Below, in pieces: positions 19,319 through 28,299 of a DNA stretch of 64,000 nucleotides (position 1 is the stretch's first letter; every line of letters starts with the position of its first letter). The notes under the pieces were generated by a model. That model was not told where the DNA came from, did no database searches, and worked only from the letters and a program-made list of their open reading frames with translations. Made by a program: the position numbers and the translations under genes. This DNA is from an uncultured Clostridia bacterium (GTDB lineage: Bacteria > Bacillota > Clostridia > Christensenellales > UBA1242), in assembly GCA_934757825.1 (NCBI GenBank), contig CAKVLP010000001.1, positions 186,001 through 250,000 of the forward strand. The letters run 5' to 3'.

Positions 19319-20590
19319 TTATTTCTCCTTTATACTTTTTAATTTTTTTGTAGTTTTTTTGTTATTTTCACGAGCCGACATTGCGTCTTCGTGTTTTTGT
19401 AAAAAGTCGATAAGGAGGCGTCTGCTTCGCTCCTCATTTGCCGGAATTAGGTATGCGCTGGCACCAATCCCCGCCGACACAAGTACAAGCACGGGAATCA
19501 TTGAACCCACAGCGCCAAGTAACATTGGTACAATAACTGCCATATTTGAGGCAATTTCCCTTACATAAAGCGATTCGTTCGAAATGCCCATAATGCGCGA
19601 CTTTGGCAATAGCCTGCGCAAACAGAATGTTGAAATACAACCATAGAAAAGCCCCGTCAATCCCGTCACAACAAACAGTAGCGCCGTGTTTGTGACAAAT
19701 ATTAGACACGCAACTCCTATCATACAAACAATACAAGCAACTATTAGCACAGGTGTGGTTTCTTTTTTGTTGTCAAGTAGCCCGAATAGAAAACAGCCTA
19801 TGCCAAACATAGCGTTAAAGAGTGCATTTACGTATCCCGCCATTCCAAACGACGGAAACGTAAGGTACAAGTGAATTACAAATGCTGTGTTAATGATGTC
19901 CATAAAACTGAATATGAAATAAACAAACCAGTATCCTAAAAGCATTTTTTTGGAAATTTGTCTTGCGTTTTCAATCATTTCTGGGTCTTTGGAAAATGTG
20001 ATAACCGCATTGGAAACCGCGTCGGTGTTGAAGCCTTTGAGTTTTCTGCCCTTGATGTAGTATATCAAAAGCGGAACCACCGAAATCAAATACAATACGA
20101 CCGAAATTATTAGGATTAAGTTTTTGTTAACGTCAAGCATCACTCCGCCCACTACAAGGGCGATTAAAACGCCCGCTTGTTCTAGTAGTCTTGTAACGCC
20201 AAGTGAATTGCCCGACTCTTCTGTCGTCGAGGCATAGTTGTAAAGTATCTCAATAGGCATACACTTAAACGACTCGCTTATGCCATAGAATAGCACAACT
20301 CCAATAATGCCAAGCCACAAGTTGGTCTCCATTAGGAAAATGCTAAGCGTGTAAAGTACAAATGGCGCAAGCCTTATAAGCAAAATAAGTTGGGGGCAAT
20401 GTTCGTAAAGTTTTTTAAAACAAACGCTAAAGGCAAGTCTTATTAAATACGATGCCACTACCGATATACACGCTAGCGCCACCGAACCAGTAGCATCAAG
20501 TATTATAATCGGGATAAATGCACCAACAAGTTTTGTCGCCACATTCGAAAGCAACTTATAGAAATTTAGTAAGAATAATTGATTTTGCAT
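19319..20590 (-). CDS. MFS-type transporter
   Basis: The 423-residue polytopic protein has about twelve hydrophobic helices and a central loop (about residues 170-205), consistent with the major facilitator superfamily. Helix content and the position of Gly-rich segments suggest a drug or small-molecule efflux carrier, but the substrate cannot be read. The frame stays open to a TTG at 20710, but that upstream part overlaps two hairpins of the leader, so I place the start at ATG 20590. AAAAAAGGA abuts this ATG, which is too close for a good ribosome binding site, so the start remains uncertain. The leader at 20652-20841 suggests regulation by transcription attenuation. Confidence 0.8.
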   Translation of the reverse strand: MQNQLFLLNFYKLLSNVATKLVGAFIPIIILDATGSVALACISVVASYLIRLAFSVCFKKLYEHCPQLILLIRLAPFVLYTLSIFLMETNLWLGIIGVVLFYGISESFKCMPIEILYNYASTTEESGNSLGVTRLLEQAGVLIALVVGGVMLDVNKNLILIISVVLYLISVVPLLIYYIKGRKLKGFNTDAVSNAVITFSKDPEMIENARQISKKMLLGYWFVYFIFSFMDIINTAFVIHLYLTFPSFGMAGYVNALFNAMFGIGCFLFGLLDNKKETTPVLIVACIVCMIGVACLIFVTNTALLFVVTGLTGLFYGCISTFCLRRLLPKSRIMGISNESLYVREIASNMAVIVPMLLGAVGSMIPVLVLVSAGIGASAYLIPANEERSRRLLIDFLQKHEDAMSARENNKKTTKKLKSIKEK

Positions 20591-20651
20591 TCCTTTTTTA
20601 ATAACCTTAACCTTTGTAAACAACTTAATGATAGCATAAATCCTATTTAAA

Positions 20652-20786
20652 CTAAAAATAAATTTTAGTAAGTTTACAAAAAAATCCCGAAAGATTAACT
20701 CTCGGGACAAAAAAAACGAGAGGCGGGTACCTCTCGCTACCTAAATATGTGTATGTAAATAGGTAGAATGAAAAATGGAAAAACAT
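20652..20786 (-). CDS. Possible 44-residue leader peptide upstream of the MFS gene
   Basis: An ATG at 20786 opens a 44-codon minus-strand ORF rich in Phe and Tyr (it begins MFFHFSFYLFTYTYLG) that runs straight through both leader hairpins and stops at 20652. It lies about 25 nt downstream of the predicted transcription start. There is no clear ribosome binding site, so translation is uncertain. If translated, ribosome position would decide whether the hairpins form, as in leader-controlled antibiotic resistance genes. Confidence 0.4.
   Translation of the reverse strand: MFFHFSFYLFTYTYLGSERYPPLVFFVPRVNLSGFFCKLTKIYF
20678..20707 (-). terminator. Second hairpin-T tract in the MFS leader
   Basis: On the minus strand TCCCGAGAG / CTTTCGGGA form a 9-bp stem (20685-20707) followed by T7. 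It lies 88 nt before the MFS start. Confidence 0.8.
20709..20736 (-). terminator. First hairpin-T tract in the MFS leader
   Basis: On the minus strand CGAGAGG / CCTCTCG form a perfect 7-bp GC-rich stem with a 6-nt loop, followed by T8. Its 3' arm can instead pair with CGAGAG of the next hairpin, giving mutually exclusive structures. Confidence 0.85.
20737..20766 (-). other. Leader hairpin CTACCTA/TAGGTAG
   Basis: Inverted 7-bp arms (20760-20766 and 20737-20743 on the minus strand) lie immediately upstream of the first terminator hairpin of the MFS leader. It may be a regulatory or pausing hairpin. Confidence 0.55.
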
Positions 20787-20812
20787 TTTATTTGTTTATA
20801 AAATGCACTATT

Positions 20813-20841
20813 ATAATAGCACTAAAGGAAAGTGTTGTCAA
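20813..20841 (-). promoter_or_regulatory. Consensus promoter of the MFS leader
   Basis: On the minus strand, TTGACA (20836-20841) and TATTAT (20813-20818) are spaced by 17 nt. It sits between the end of the gene at 20864 and the leader hairpins, so the leader is transcribed before the terminators are met. Confidence 0.85.
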
Positions 20842-20863
20842 TACCCAAAATTCAAAAAAATTG

Positions 20864-21760
20864 TTATTTTTTGAGGGTTTTTAAAAGTTTTAAAAGTCCT
20901 AGGTCATTTACCAACCCTATCCTTTGGCCATTACTAAACAAAACCATTGTGCACTTGCCTACCTCGCCTACACTTTGAAAAGCGGAAAACTTTAAGATAA
21001 TTTTGTTTTTATCCCAATAGCACACGCCAAAATCCGCTTTGCCATAAGGCACCACAATCTTTACTTTTGGATTATAAAAACCCTCGCCATATATCACCAA
21101 AGTATCCTTATATTTTGGGACACAACCATAACAACTAAGCGTCTGGCTCGGCAAGTTTGACCTATCCGAAAATGTTTTATACTGAATGCTGTTTCTACAC
21201 GACACAACAAAATTAGCGGGGATTTCTTCCCTTACTCTACACCCCTCCATTATGTGGCAATTATCGCCGACACTAGCATACACCTTTACATTATTATCAA
21301 AAACAACATTATTGCCAATAATCGTTTTTTTGACATTATCTACTATGTTATTGTCACAAAGTTCTACATAATTGTCAATAGATATATTATTACCGAGTTT
21401 GTATCCGCCTCCGATATAGTTATAGTTTCCATATATGTATAGCGGGAAATAGACATCGGCATATGGACTAATATAATTTGAACACAAGCACAACGTAATG
21501 TTTTTGGCGCGTGCCAAGTCATCGAGTGAAACGTCAACATTGTGTGCAATTATGTCCTTAGTAATTACATATGTCACTATCGCAAATAGCCCGTTTGCAC
21601 ATTTTATTTCGAGCCTCTTTTCAACATAGTCTTTGGTTAGTGTTTTGCAAGTTTTTAGCACCTGGTTCTCGTCGTACATATAGTTTTTGAAAATATTGTT
21701 TTTTATTTTTCTCAAAGCTCTAAGAGAAAACTTTGAGAAATCTATGTTTAATTTATCCAT
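20864..21760 (-). CDS. Hypothetical protein with hexapeptide-like (left-handed beta-helix) region
   Basis: The 298-residue protein is not clearly recognised. Residues about 115-180 contain short repeating strands such as IGGGYKLGNN, IIGNNVVFDNN and VGDNCHIMEG, spaced like the hexapeptide repeats of acyltransferases, and end in IPANFVV as many such folds do. The N-terminal 60 residues are basic and helical; the C-terminal 90 residues are beta-rich. A sugar or acyl transferase role is possible but no catalytic His can be assigned. The ATG has no ribosome binding site and lies 5 nt after a TATAGA -10 element (TTGTCT-18-TATAGA), so the mRNA may be leaderless. Confidence 0.6.
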   Translation of the reverse strand: MDKLNIDFSKFSLRALRKIKNNIFKNYMYDENQVLKTCKTLTKDYVEKRLEIKCANGLFAIVTYVITKDIIAHNVDVSLDDLARAKNITLCLCSNYISPYADVYFPLYIYGNYNYIGGGYKLGNNISIDNYVELCDNNIVDNVKKTIIGNNVVFDNNVKVYASVGDNCHIMEGCRVREEIPANFVVSCRNSIQYKTFSDRSNLPSQTLSCYGCVPKYKDTLVIYGEGFYNPKVKIVVPYGKADFGVCYWDKNKIILKFSAFQSVGEVGKCTMVLFSNGQRIGLVNDLGLLKLLKTLKK

Positions 21761-21867
21761 AGTATTCTATATGATAAATTCTACTTTTTAGACAATGTTA
21801 AAATCAAAATTTTACAGTGGCAAAAAACAATTTGTAATAATTCACAAAATTAAAAAGTGTATATTAT

Positions 21868-21896
21868 TTTACTTTTTTTTAGTTTAGTGACATAAT
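21868..21896 (+). promoter_or_regulatory. Promoter of tmk
   Basis: TTTACT (21868-21873) and CATAAT (21891-21896) are spaced by 17 nt, followed by AGGGGTG before the tmk ATG. Confidence 0.6.
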
Positions 21897-21916
21897 GGGT
21901 TAAAAAGGGGTGACAT

Positions 21917-22537
21917 ATGAAGAAAGGAATTTTTATCACACTTGAAGGCGGAGAAGGCACCGGCAAAACGGAGCAAATGAACTTTATAAAACGCTGGCTA
22001 GAACACCATAACATTCCATACATTGCAACACACGAGCCAGGCGGAACAGAACTAGGCGAAGCGCTTAGACCTATTATAAAATACGCCGATTACCCTATTG
22101 GCGACAGGGCAGAACTGCTATTGTTTAACGCAAGCCGTGCCCAACTTATCGACCAAGTAATTGTGCCCAATCTAAACAAAGGCGTATCAATTATTTGCGA
22201 CAGATTTATGGATTCAACATACGCATATCAATGCTGGGGACGCGGTCTTAATGCAGATGATGTTATGAATATTGTGTACTTTGCCACCGATAATCGTGAG
22301 CCAGATGTGACCTTTTGGCTTGACCTAAACCCTAAGGACGCATTCATTAGGAAAAACGGCGCCGACGAAAGCGACCGATTTGAACAAGCAAGCGAAATTC
22401 ACGAAAGAGTGTACAATGCATACAAGGCACTTAATGAAAAACTCGACAGATTTGTGCGAATTGACGCCTCCAAAAACATAGCCGAAGTGAGCAAACAAAT
22501 TGCCGAACACCTCGAAAAAATTTTTGAAATAGATTAA
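21917..22537 (+). CDS. tmk: Thymidylate kinase
   Basis: This 206-residue enzyme phosphorylates dTMP to dTDP with ATP in the cytoplasm, a required step of dTTP synthesis. The P-loop GGEGTGKT is at residues 11-18, followed by the HEPGGTELGE substrate motif near 40-49, RAELLLFNASRAQ near 68-80 and the DR motif in ICDRFMDST near 95. Length and motif order are those of bacterial Tmk. The ribosome binding site is AAGGGGTG. It is monocistronic, with a hairpin terminator about 20 nt downstream. Confidence 0.97.
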   Translation: MKKGIFITLEGGEGTGKTEQMNFIKRWLEHHNIPYIATHEPGGTELGEALRPIIKYADYPIGDRAELLLFNASRAQLIDQVIVPNLNKGVSIICDRFMDSTYAYQCWGRGLNADDVMNIVYFATDNREPDVTFWLDLNPKDAFIRKNGADESDRFEQASEIHERVYNAYKALNEKLDRFVRIDASKNIAEVSKQIAEHLEKIFEID

Positions 22538-22553
22538 AATTGTTAAGATTTTA

Positions 22554-22584
22554 TAAAAAAAAGCCACATAATGTGGCTTTTTAT
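22554..22584 (+). terminator. Terminator of tmk
   Basis: AAAAGCCACA / TGTGGCTTTTT forms a GC-centred stem with a 3-nt loop and a T tract. An A tract on the left means it could also act on the minus strand. Confidence 0.85.
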
Positions 22585-22741
22585 TCTTTATATGGATTTA
22601 TTTTGTAATTTCACTCTTTATAAGCATTAAATAAAACTGATTAAAAACATAAATTTGTTTTCATTTATGTCATTGAATTATGTTTAATTTAAAACCCCTT
22701 AAAACTGTTATTTTTTATTGGCTGGGGTTTTGCAAATATTA

Positions 22742-23743
22742 CTACAATGTGTTAATTTTAAACCTATTTTTTTGGATATCGTCGGCTATTTTAACAATTT
22801 TTTCAAGTCTATGATTTATCCCGCTTTTTGAAATTTTATAACTATACAGTTCGCGCAATTTGTCAAGCGACTCGTCGGGATTTGCCAGTCTAATAAGGCA
22901 AAGTTCCATAAGAGGTTCTTCCAAATTTTCTAGCCCCATATTATCTTGAATTATTTTGATTGCCTTCATCTGCCTAACCGACGCGCTTACAGTCTTGTTT
23001 AGATTGGCATTAAAACAATTAGTTTGCCTATTTACATTATTTCTAACTTCCCTAATCGCTGCCTCATTTTGAAGTGTAAGCACGGCGTGCGACGCCCCAA
23101 CAAGCGCAAGCATATCGCAAATAAGTTGATACTCCTTAATGTACACAATCGGCGAATTTTTCCTAATTGTGACCTTGCTAGGAATGTTAAACATCGCAAG
23201 TAATTTTACAAAATCGTCTGCTAGATTTTCGAAGTTAAACACAAATTCTAAGTGATATCCACTGCTATTGTTTCGCTGTTTGTTTTCGTAATTTTTAATA
23301 ACAATGTTGCTTGTGGCACAACTTACAAACGCGCCCATAATATAACTACGTTTACAGCAATCGTCGGCAATCAAAAAGTTGGAAATGCCGTTGTTGATTG
23401 TCTTAAAGCCCTCTTCGTTAAGGGTCATAATACCCATATCAACCAGCAACTGCTCGGTCACTTCGTGCGGAAGGGTTATGCGATAACGCGTGTTTTTGGA
23501 AATACTGGCGTTGTCATCAGATATTTCTAGGTCGCAATCGTAGCCGTAATATTGTTTTATAATCGAATTAACCTTAGGATAAAGTTCTTCTATTTCAGTG
23601 AAAATCTCAACCACATAGTTTTTGTTCGTGATGTTTAATTGCCCACTGCATTTAATTACAGCGCTCAAAAAAGCAATAGCACAACAATCGTTTGTGATAT
23701 CCTGTTTTAACACCTCTAATTTCGCTTCATAAGCAAAAGACAT
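22742..23743 (-). CDS. whiA: DNA-binding protein WhiA
   Basis: This 333-residue WhiA protein has an N-terminal LAGLIDADG-like domain (residues 1-200, with CCKRSYIMGAFVSCATS near 127-143) and a C-terminal helix-turn-helix domain (about 225-325). The latter has the family segments NCFNANLNKTVSASVRQ, LCLIRLANPDESL and SKSGINHRLEKI. WhiA controls sporulation genes in Streptomyces and affects division and nucleoid organisation in Bacillus. The homing-endonuclease catalytic residues are normally lost in this family. In Clostridia it usually follows rapZ and yvcK; neither is seen here, but upstream uvrC, murB and PHP genes fit the usual neighbourhood. The ribosome binding site is GGGAG. Confidence 0.95.
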   Translation of the reverse strand: MSFAYEAKLEVLKQDITNDCCAIAFLSAVIKCSGQLNITNKNYVVEIFTEIEELYPKVNSIIKQYYGYDCDLEISDDNASISKNTRYRITLPHEVTEQLLVDMGIMTLNEEGFKTINNGISNFLIADDCCKRSYIMGAFVSCATSNIVIKNYENKQRNNSSGYHLEFVFNFENLADDFVKLLAMFNIPSKVTIRKNSPIVYIKEYQLICDMLALVGASHAVLTLQNEAAIREVRNNVNRQTNCFNANLNKTVSASVRQMKAIKIIQDNMGLENLEEPLMELCLIRLANPDESLDKLRELYSYKISKSGINHRLEKIVKIADDIQKNRFKINTL

Positions 23744-23774
23744 ATCCTATCTCCCAAGTTGGTTTTATTATATC

Positions 23775-23803
23775 AAAAAAACAACTAAAAATCTAGTTGT
23801 TTT
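23775..23803. terminator. Hairpin terminator between the phosphorylase gene and whiA
   Basis: ACAACTA / TAGTTGT (23781-23787 with 23794-23800) is flanked by A and T runs. On the minus strand it can end the transcript from the gene at 23937, which would make whiA separately transcribed. Confidence 0.8.
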
Positions 23804-23936
23804 ATTATTTTATTTTTTCTCATTACAATTTCTTCAACAATAGGAACAAAATAAATCAAATTTAGATTTAATTGCTTTACAAAATTATTGTTTTAAGCAA
23901 TTGACTATTGAATTATTGAAACCATTTTAAGCCTAT

Positions 23937-24737
23937 TTATTTTTCTTTTTCAAATATTTTTGCCGATTCGTAAGCGATTTCGGTCATAATCATTTTAAGA
24001 TTTTTACGATACTTTTCTGGAAAAAACGACCAGTCATCAACGCCATTTACAGCATCAGAAAAGAACAAAAATTGTGCAAATCTTAGCCCCAACTTTTTAG
24101 CGACTACACACCAAGTTGCGCATTCCATCTCGACTGCAACGCACTTTTGTTTTAGTCTTAACTTTATAAGTTTTTCGGTCTCTCTATATATTGCATCGGT
24201 TGTCCACGCTCTTCCCACTTCATAATTCATATTATGGGTTTTCATCGCCTGCTCTATACATTTTGTCAAAAACTTATCAGTTTCTGCCAAAACGTCAGCT
24301 TCTGCGTAATGATAACTTGTTCCCTCGTCTCGCACCGCACTTTCTACAACAAGCATTTTTTTGCCGTCAAAAGTATGGTCAATTAGCCCAGCCGAACCGC
24401 AAGCAATAAAGTTTTTTACGCCTAGCGCAGCAAGTTCTTCCATTGACCCCGCAGCGTTTGGACTTCCCACAAATGGAACCACAAACAATAGTCCGTTTGA
24501 GGCATATATTGGGTGCTCATCTTCCCCGCCAGGAAGCACACCTATTATCTCGTAATCGCCAATAGTTTTTAGCCATTTTTCCAAATCTGCAAAAAATGTC
24601 ATTACAACGGTGGTGGTTTTGTGCTCTTTAATATACTTGATTGTGTCCTCATACATCCCCGCACCATCAATCAATTTTTTGGCAGTTAGGAAAGGCTTGT
24701 CATCGTAAAATTTTTCATCAATAAGTGGATTTTTCAT
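23937..24737 (-). CDS. Purine/uridine nucleoside phosphorylase family protein
   Basis: This 266-residue enzyme of the PNP/UDP phosphorylase family cleaves a nucleoside with phosphate to base and ribose-1-phosphate. It shows FVGSPNAAGSMEELAALG near residues 90-108 (phosphate and active site region), ACGSAGLI near 114-121 and the conserved VAVEMECATW near 200, where the Met-Glu pair contacts ribose. The C-terminal DAVNGVDDW matches uridine phosphorylase-like members. It lies 3 nt after the PHP gene with AAGGAG as ribosome binding site, so it belongs to the same unit. Substrate (uridine or purine) is not decided. Confidence 0.88.
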   Translation of the reverse strand: MKNPLIDEKFYDDKPFLTAKKLIDGAGMYEDTIKYIKEHKTTTVVMTFFADLEKWLKTIGDYEIIGVLPGGEDEHPIYASNGLLFVVPFVGSPNAAGSMEELAALGVKNFIACGSAGLIDHTFDGKKMLVVESAVRDEGTSYHYAEADVLAETDKFLTKCIEQAMKTHNMNYEVGRAWTTDAIYRETEKLIKLRLKQKCVAVEMECATWCVVAKKLGLRFAQFLFFSDAVNGVDDWSFFPEKYRKNLKMIMTEIAYESAKIFEKEK

Positions 24738-24740
24738 TTG

Positions 24741-25508
24741 CTACTCCTTGTCCAAATTAAAGGTTTTGAATTTTGGGATTTTGCCAAGATTTACGAGTTG
24801 TTCAGGCGGAATATTGTAGCGCTCCACAAAGTTTAAGCCACGATGATTTTTTCCCACTCTATCGGGGAAATGCGCGTCGCTATCAATTATAAACTTAACA
24901 CCCAAGTCAATCATTTCTTTCATATCTTCGTCACTAAAATTGATGACTTTGCCGTTAAGTTCTATGTAAGTTCCTGTTTCAACTGCAACTTTTGCAACCT
25001 CAACTGGATTAACCAAACAGCCGTGAGTATTGAGATGTGCAATAATGTCTATTTTGTTTTTCTTTAGTGCCTTAATATACGCTTGTGTGTTTCTCTCAAT
25101 TTGTTTTTTGCTATGCCTGCCTATGCCAAGTGCATTTGGCACCCAAAAGTTAAAAAACGATTTAATGGATTTTGGTCTTTCCATTTGATGAAAACCCACC
25201 ACCAAAATGTCGACCATTTTGCGGTTTTCGGGTGGCAAATCAATATTGCCGTCAAGGTCTAGCAGATTGCTTTCAAGACCACACAATATGTCAATTTGCC
25301 CTTTATACTTTCTTCTAAGCGACTCAATTTCAACACGCATTTCGTTGTACTCTTTTTTGGATATACCATAGAAAGATTGCGAAAAAGAATGCTCGGCGAT
25401 TGCAATTTGTTTTAGCCCGCGCTTAATCGCGCTCTTAACATTGTCCTCAACCGTGCCGTGTCCGTGCGTATAAACCGTATGTGTATGATAGTCCCCAAAT
25501 AATACCAT
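24741..25508 (-). CDS. PHP-domain phosphatase (histidinol phosphatase-like)
   Basis: The 255-residue PHP-family metal-dependent phosphoesterase has DYHTHTVYTHGHG at residues 6-18 with the first metal-binding His pair, AIAEHSF near 37, a GLESN metal ligand near 80, VVGFHQ near 105, AHLNTHG near 158 and the C-terminal IDSDAHFP near 210. Together these supply the histidines and acids of the YcdX/HisK type active site. It may hydrolyse histidinol phosphate or another phosphomonoester; no other his gene is present. It is placed between murB and the phosphorylase gene with a GGGGGAAG site. Confidence 0.9.
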   Translation of the reverse strand: MVLFGDYHTHTVYTHGHGTVEDNVKSAIKRGLKQIAIAEHSFSQSFYGISKKEYNEMRVEIESLRRKYKGQIDILCGLESNLLDLDGNIDLPPENRKMVDILVVGFHQMERPKSIKSFFNFWVPNALGIGRHSKKQIERNTQAYIKALKKNKIDIIAHLNTHGCLVNPVEVAKVAVETGTYIELNGKVINFSDEDMKEMIDLGVKFIIDSDAHFPDRVGKNHRGLNFVERYNIPPEQLVNLGKIPKFKTFNLDKE

Positions 25509-25519
25509 TTTTCTTCCCC

Positions 25520-26425
25520 CTATGTAACGTGAATAATTTCAGTCTCCAAAGTTATGTTGTATTTTTTTAATATTACATTTTTTATGTGTTCTACAAGCCT
25601 CAAAACATCTTGCGATGAAGCGTGGCCTGTGTTTACTATAAAATTACTATGTTTTGTGCTAACCATTGCTCCGCCAATTGCAAAGCCTTTAAGTCCTTGT
25701 TCCTCGATTAGTTTTGCGACACTTATGCCGTCAGGATTTTTAAAAACACTGCCCGCACTTGCCTGCCCAATCGGTTGGCTTAATAGCCTTTTCGCGTTTG
25801 TTTCGGCGCGCCTATTTTCAAGGTCAACCTTGCGTGATTTTTTAAGCTTTAATTCCACTCTTAGGATAATTGCGTCGTAACCTTTAAACACGCTCTGTCT
25901 ATATCCAAACTTACACTCAGTGCCACTTAAAAGTGTGATTTTGCCGTTCACTATCGCAAGCACCGATGTCACAAGTTGTTCCATCTTAAAGCCGAAAGCG
26001 CCCGCGTTCATTGTGACCGCACCGCCAAGCGTGCCAGGGATTCCAAAGGCATCTTCAAGCCCGCCAAGTCCGCGCTGGCAAGCAAGCACCGCTAGCCCGG
26101 ATAGACTTACGCCTGCATCTGCCACCACCGTTGTTCCGCGAAACTCCACGCATCCAAACTTGCTGGAAATTTTAACAATTACACCCGCATACACGCTGTC
26201 GTCAAACAGCAAGTTGGTGCAATTACCGACAACAAAATGTTTAATTTTGTGTGTGTTTAGATAATCAAAAACTCTGATAATCTCCTCGACGCTACTCGGC
26301 TCAACAACCACTTTTGCCGTTCCGCCAATCTTAAACGAACTAAGAGTAGCCAGCGACACGTTTTTAGAAGTTGTGGCACATATTTTTTTAAGCGCCTTGA
26401 AAATTAAACCAAAATTCTTACTCAT
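25520..26425 (-). CDS. murB: UDP-N-acetylenolpyruvoylglucosamine reductase
   Basis: This 301-residue FAD enzyme reduces UDP-GlcNAc-enolpyruvate to UDP-MurNAc with NADPH in peptidoglycan precursor synthesis. It shows SFKIGGTA near residues 30-37, VVGNCTNLL near 65 and GIPGTLGGAVTMNAGAFG near 127-144 for FAD binding, YRQS near 174, the catalytic Ser in SAGSVFKNP near 222 and a late Glu in the ITLETEIIHV end. The ASAGSVF form and YRQS are as in Gram-positive type II MurB. The usual GNGTN is GNCTN here. It is followed at 11 nt by the PHP gene. Confidence 0.96.
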   Translation of the reverse strand: MSKNFGLIFKALKKICATTSKNVSLATLSSFKIGGTAKVVVEPSSVEEIIRVFDYLNTHKIKHFVVGNCTNLLFDDSVYAGVIVKISSKFGCVEFRGTTVVADAGVSLSGLAVLACQRGLGGLEDAFGIPGTLGGAVTMNAGAFGFKMEQLVTSVLAIVNGKITLLSGTECKFGYRQSVFKGYDAIILRVELKLKKSRKVDLENRRAETNAKRLLSQPIGQASAGSVFKNPDGISVAKLIEEQGLKGFAIGGAMVSTKHSNFIVNTGHASSQDVLRLVEHIKNVILKKYNITLETEIIHVT

Positions 26426-26493
26426 ATTCTACCTTAAAACAAATATTTTTTCAAATCAATTTAATAATCTATATTCATTTTAAGGCAAATAGT

Positions 26494-28293
26494 TTAAAGG
26501 TTTTCGAAATATTCCTTAATGTTGAGTGCTTGTTTTTTAGTAATTCCGTTGATGCTAGATAGTTCTAACAGACCCGCGCTGGCGATTTTGTCGAAACTCT
26601 TGAAGTGCTCGTACAAGGTCTTAACAGTCGCTTCTCCCACGCCGTCTATGCTTAAAAGCCTAGATTTTAGAGTGTTTTTGTCACGCGTTTTTCTATGGAA
26701 GGTTATTGCAAAACGATGGCTTTCGTCACGCACATTTTGCAAAAGTTTTAGCGCATAGTTGTTTCGCGACAAAATCCTAGGTTCGCTTTCGCCTGGTTTA
26801 AAAATCTCCTCTTCGCGCTTTGCAAGCGACACCATATCAACGTCAAATCCCATATTTGTAATAACCTCGTAGGCGTAGGACAATTGTCCCTTGCCACCGT
26901 CGATAAGCATTAGGTCGGGCTTTTGCGAAAAACTAACGTCTCCACCCTCTTCAAACTCCTTGACCCTACGCGCCAAAACCTCGCGCATACACTCAAAGTC
27001 GTTGGGCTTATCTATATCAATCTTAAACTTACGATAGTGCGCTTTCAAAGGCTCGCCATTTACAAAAACAACCATACTTGCCACGGTGTTTGTCCCGCTT
27101 ATATGCGAAATGTCGTAGCCTTCAATTCGATATGGAAGATGTCTAAGTCCTAGCGACGACTGCAAGGTTTTCATGGCGCCCATTGTTTTCAGTTCGTGAA
27201 GTTTGTCGCTAGATATGCTCTTTTCTAGGTCTTGACGCGCGTTTAGATTTGCTAGGTCAAGCAGTTTTCTAAACTTTCCTTTTTGCGCGAAAATATAGTC
27301 CACTTTTTGTCCCGCGTTTTCGTTTAGCCAGTTTTTAAGCCCTTCGCTTTCAAAGAACGTAACCACGGTTTTTGGGATAACGTTGGACGAATAGTATTGC
27401 GGAACAAAGGTCTCAATCGACGCCTCGCCGTCCTCGATGTTTATAACGTTGTAATTGTTAAGACCCACCATTTTGCCCGCACGAACAACCAACACTGATA
27501 TGACCGCACTGCTCCCATTTGTGGCAAATCCAAACACGTCCACATCAATTACACTGTTAAGGTTTGTTACTTGATGTGCGTTTATGTTTTCTATAAGTTT
27601 TAAGTACTGCTTGTACTGCATCGCACGTTCAAACTGCTCGTACTCGGCGCACTTGTACATTCGCTCGGTCAAAATTTGTTTTGCCAGCGTCAAATCGCCT
27701 TTTAAAAAATTGATAACCTTCCTTACCTCTTCGTTATACTCCTCTTCGGTCACCTTGTTGGTGCAAGGGGCTAAGCACGTGCCCATCTCGTAGTTTAAAC
27801 ATTCGCGCTTTGCTTTTAATGTGTTGCAATCTCTAAGTTTAAAGGTGCTATTGATAATATTGTACAAATCGGTCGCCTTAATATTGTTGAAAAACGGCCC
27901 AAAATACAAGCATTTATCTTTTTTAACACGCCTTGTGATTTCAATTTTGGGGAATTTTTGTTTTGGGTTTATCTTAATGTATGGAAAAGCCTTGCCATCT
28001 TTTAGCAAAATATTGTAAAAGGGCTGATGATAGTGAATGAGGTTGCTTTCCAAATTAAGCGCTTCAAACTCGCTTGTGACAACAATGTAGTCAAAATCAT
28101 AAATGTTTTTGACCATCTGCATAACTTTTTCGGGTTTTGCGGTGTTGACAAAATAACTACTAACCCTATTTTTAAGGTTTTTCGCTTTGCCGATATATAT
28201 TATGTTTCCTTGCGCGTCAAACATTTTGTACACGCCGGGTTTTAGCGGTAATTTTTTTACTTTATCTTTTAAATAATCAATACGTGTGTTCAT
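26494..28293 (-). CDS. uvrC: Excinuclease ABC subunit C
   Basis: The 599-residue nuclease subunit of UvrABC makes both incisions around bulky DNA lesions. It has a GIY-YIG domain at residues about 15-90 (PGVYKMFDAQGNIIYIGKA), a UVR motif near 200-235, the RNase H-like endonuclease domain with EGYDISHISGT near 390 and DLMLIDGGKGQL near 455, and C-terminal helix-hairpin-helix repeats (550-599). The frame extends 31 codons upstream, but homology starts at MNTRIDYL, so I use ATG 28293. That ATG has no ribosome binding site and lies 6 nt after TATAAT, which predicts a leaderless mRNA. Confidence 0.96.
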   Translation of the reverse strand: MNTRIDYLKDKVKKLPLKPGVYKMFDAQGNIIYIGKAKNLKNRVSSYFVNTAKPEKVMQMVKNIYDFDYIVVTSEFEALNLESNLIHYHQPFYNILLKDGKAFPYIKINPKQKFPKIEITRRVKKDKCLYFGPFFNNIKATDLYNIINSTFKLRDCNTLKAKRECLNYEMGTCLAPCTNKVTEEEYNEEVRKVINFLKGDLTLAKQILTERMYKCAEYEQFERAMQYKQYLKLIENINAHQVTNLNSVIDVDVFGFATNGSSAVISVLVVRAGKMVGLNNYNVINIEDGEASIETFVPQYYSSNVIPKTVVTFFESEGLKNWLNENAGQKVDYIFAQKGKFRKLLDLANLNARQDLEKSISSDKLHELKTMGAMKTLQSSLGLRHLPYRIEGYDISHISGTNTVASMVVFVNGEPLKAHYRKFKIDIDKPNDFECMREVLARRVKEFEEGGDVSFSQKPDLMLIDGGKGQLSYAYEVITNMGFDVDMVSLAKREEEIFKPGESEPRILSRNNYALKLLQNVRDESHRFAITFHRKTRDKNTLKSRLLSIDGVGEATVKTLYEHFKSFDKIASAGLLELSSINGITKKQALNIKEYFENL

Positions 28294-28299
28294 ACTTAA

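Noticed and set aside
20590..20710. N-terminal extension of the MFS protein from a TTG at 20710
   Set aside because: The extension would be encoded by the second terminator hairpin and the segment after it, and has no ribosome binding site.
20709..20766. T-box riboswitch in the MFS leader
   Set aside because: The sequence AGGTACCCGCC is not the conserved T-box GGGTGGNACCGCG, and no specifier-type stem I is seen.
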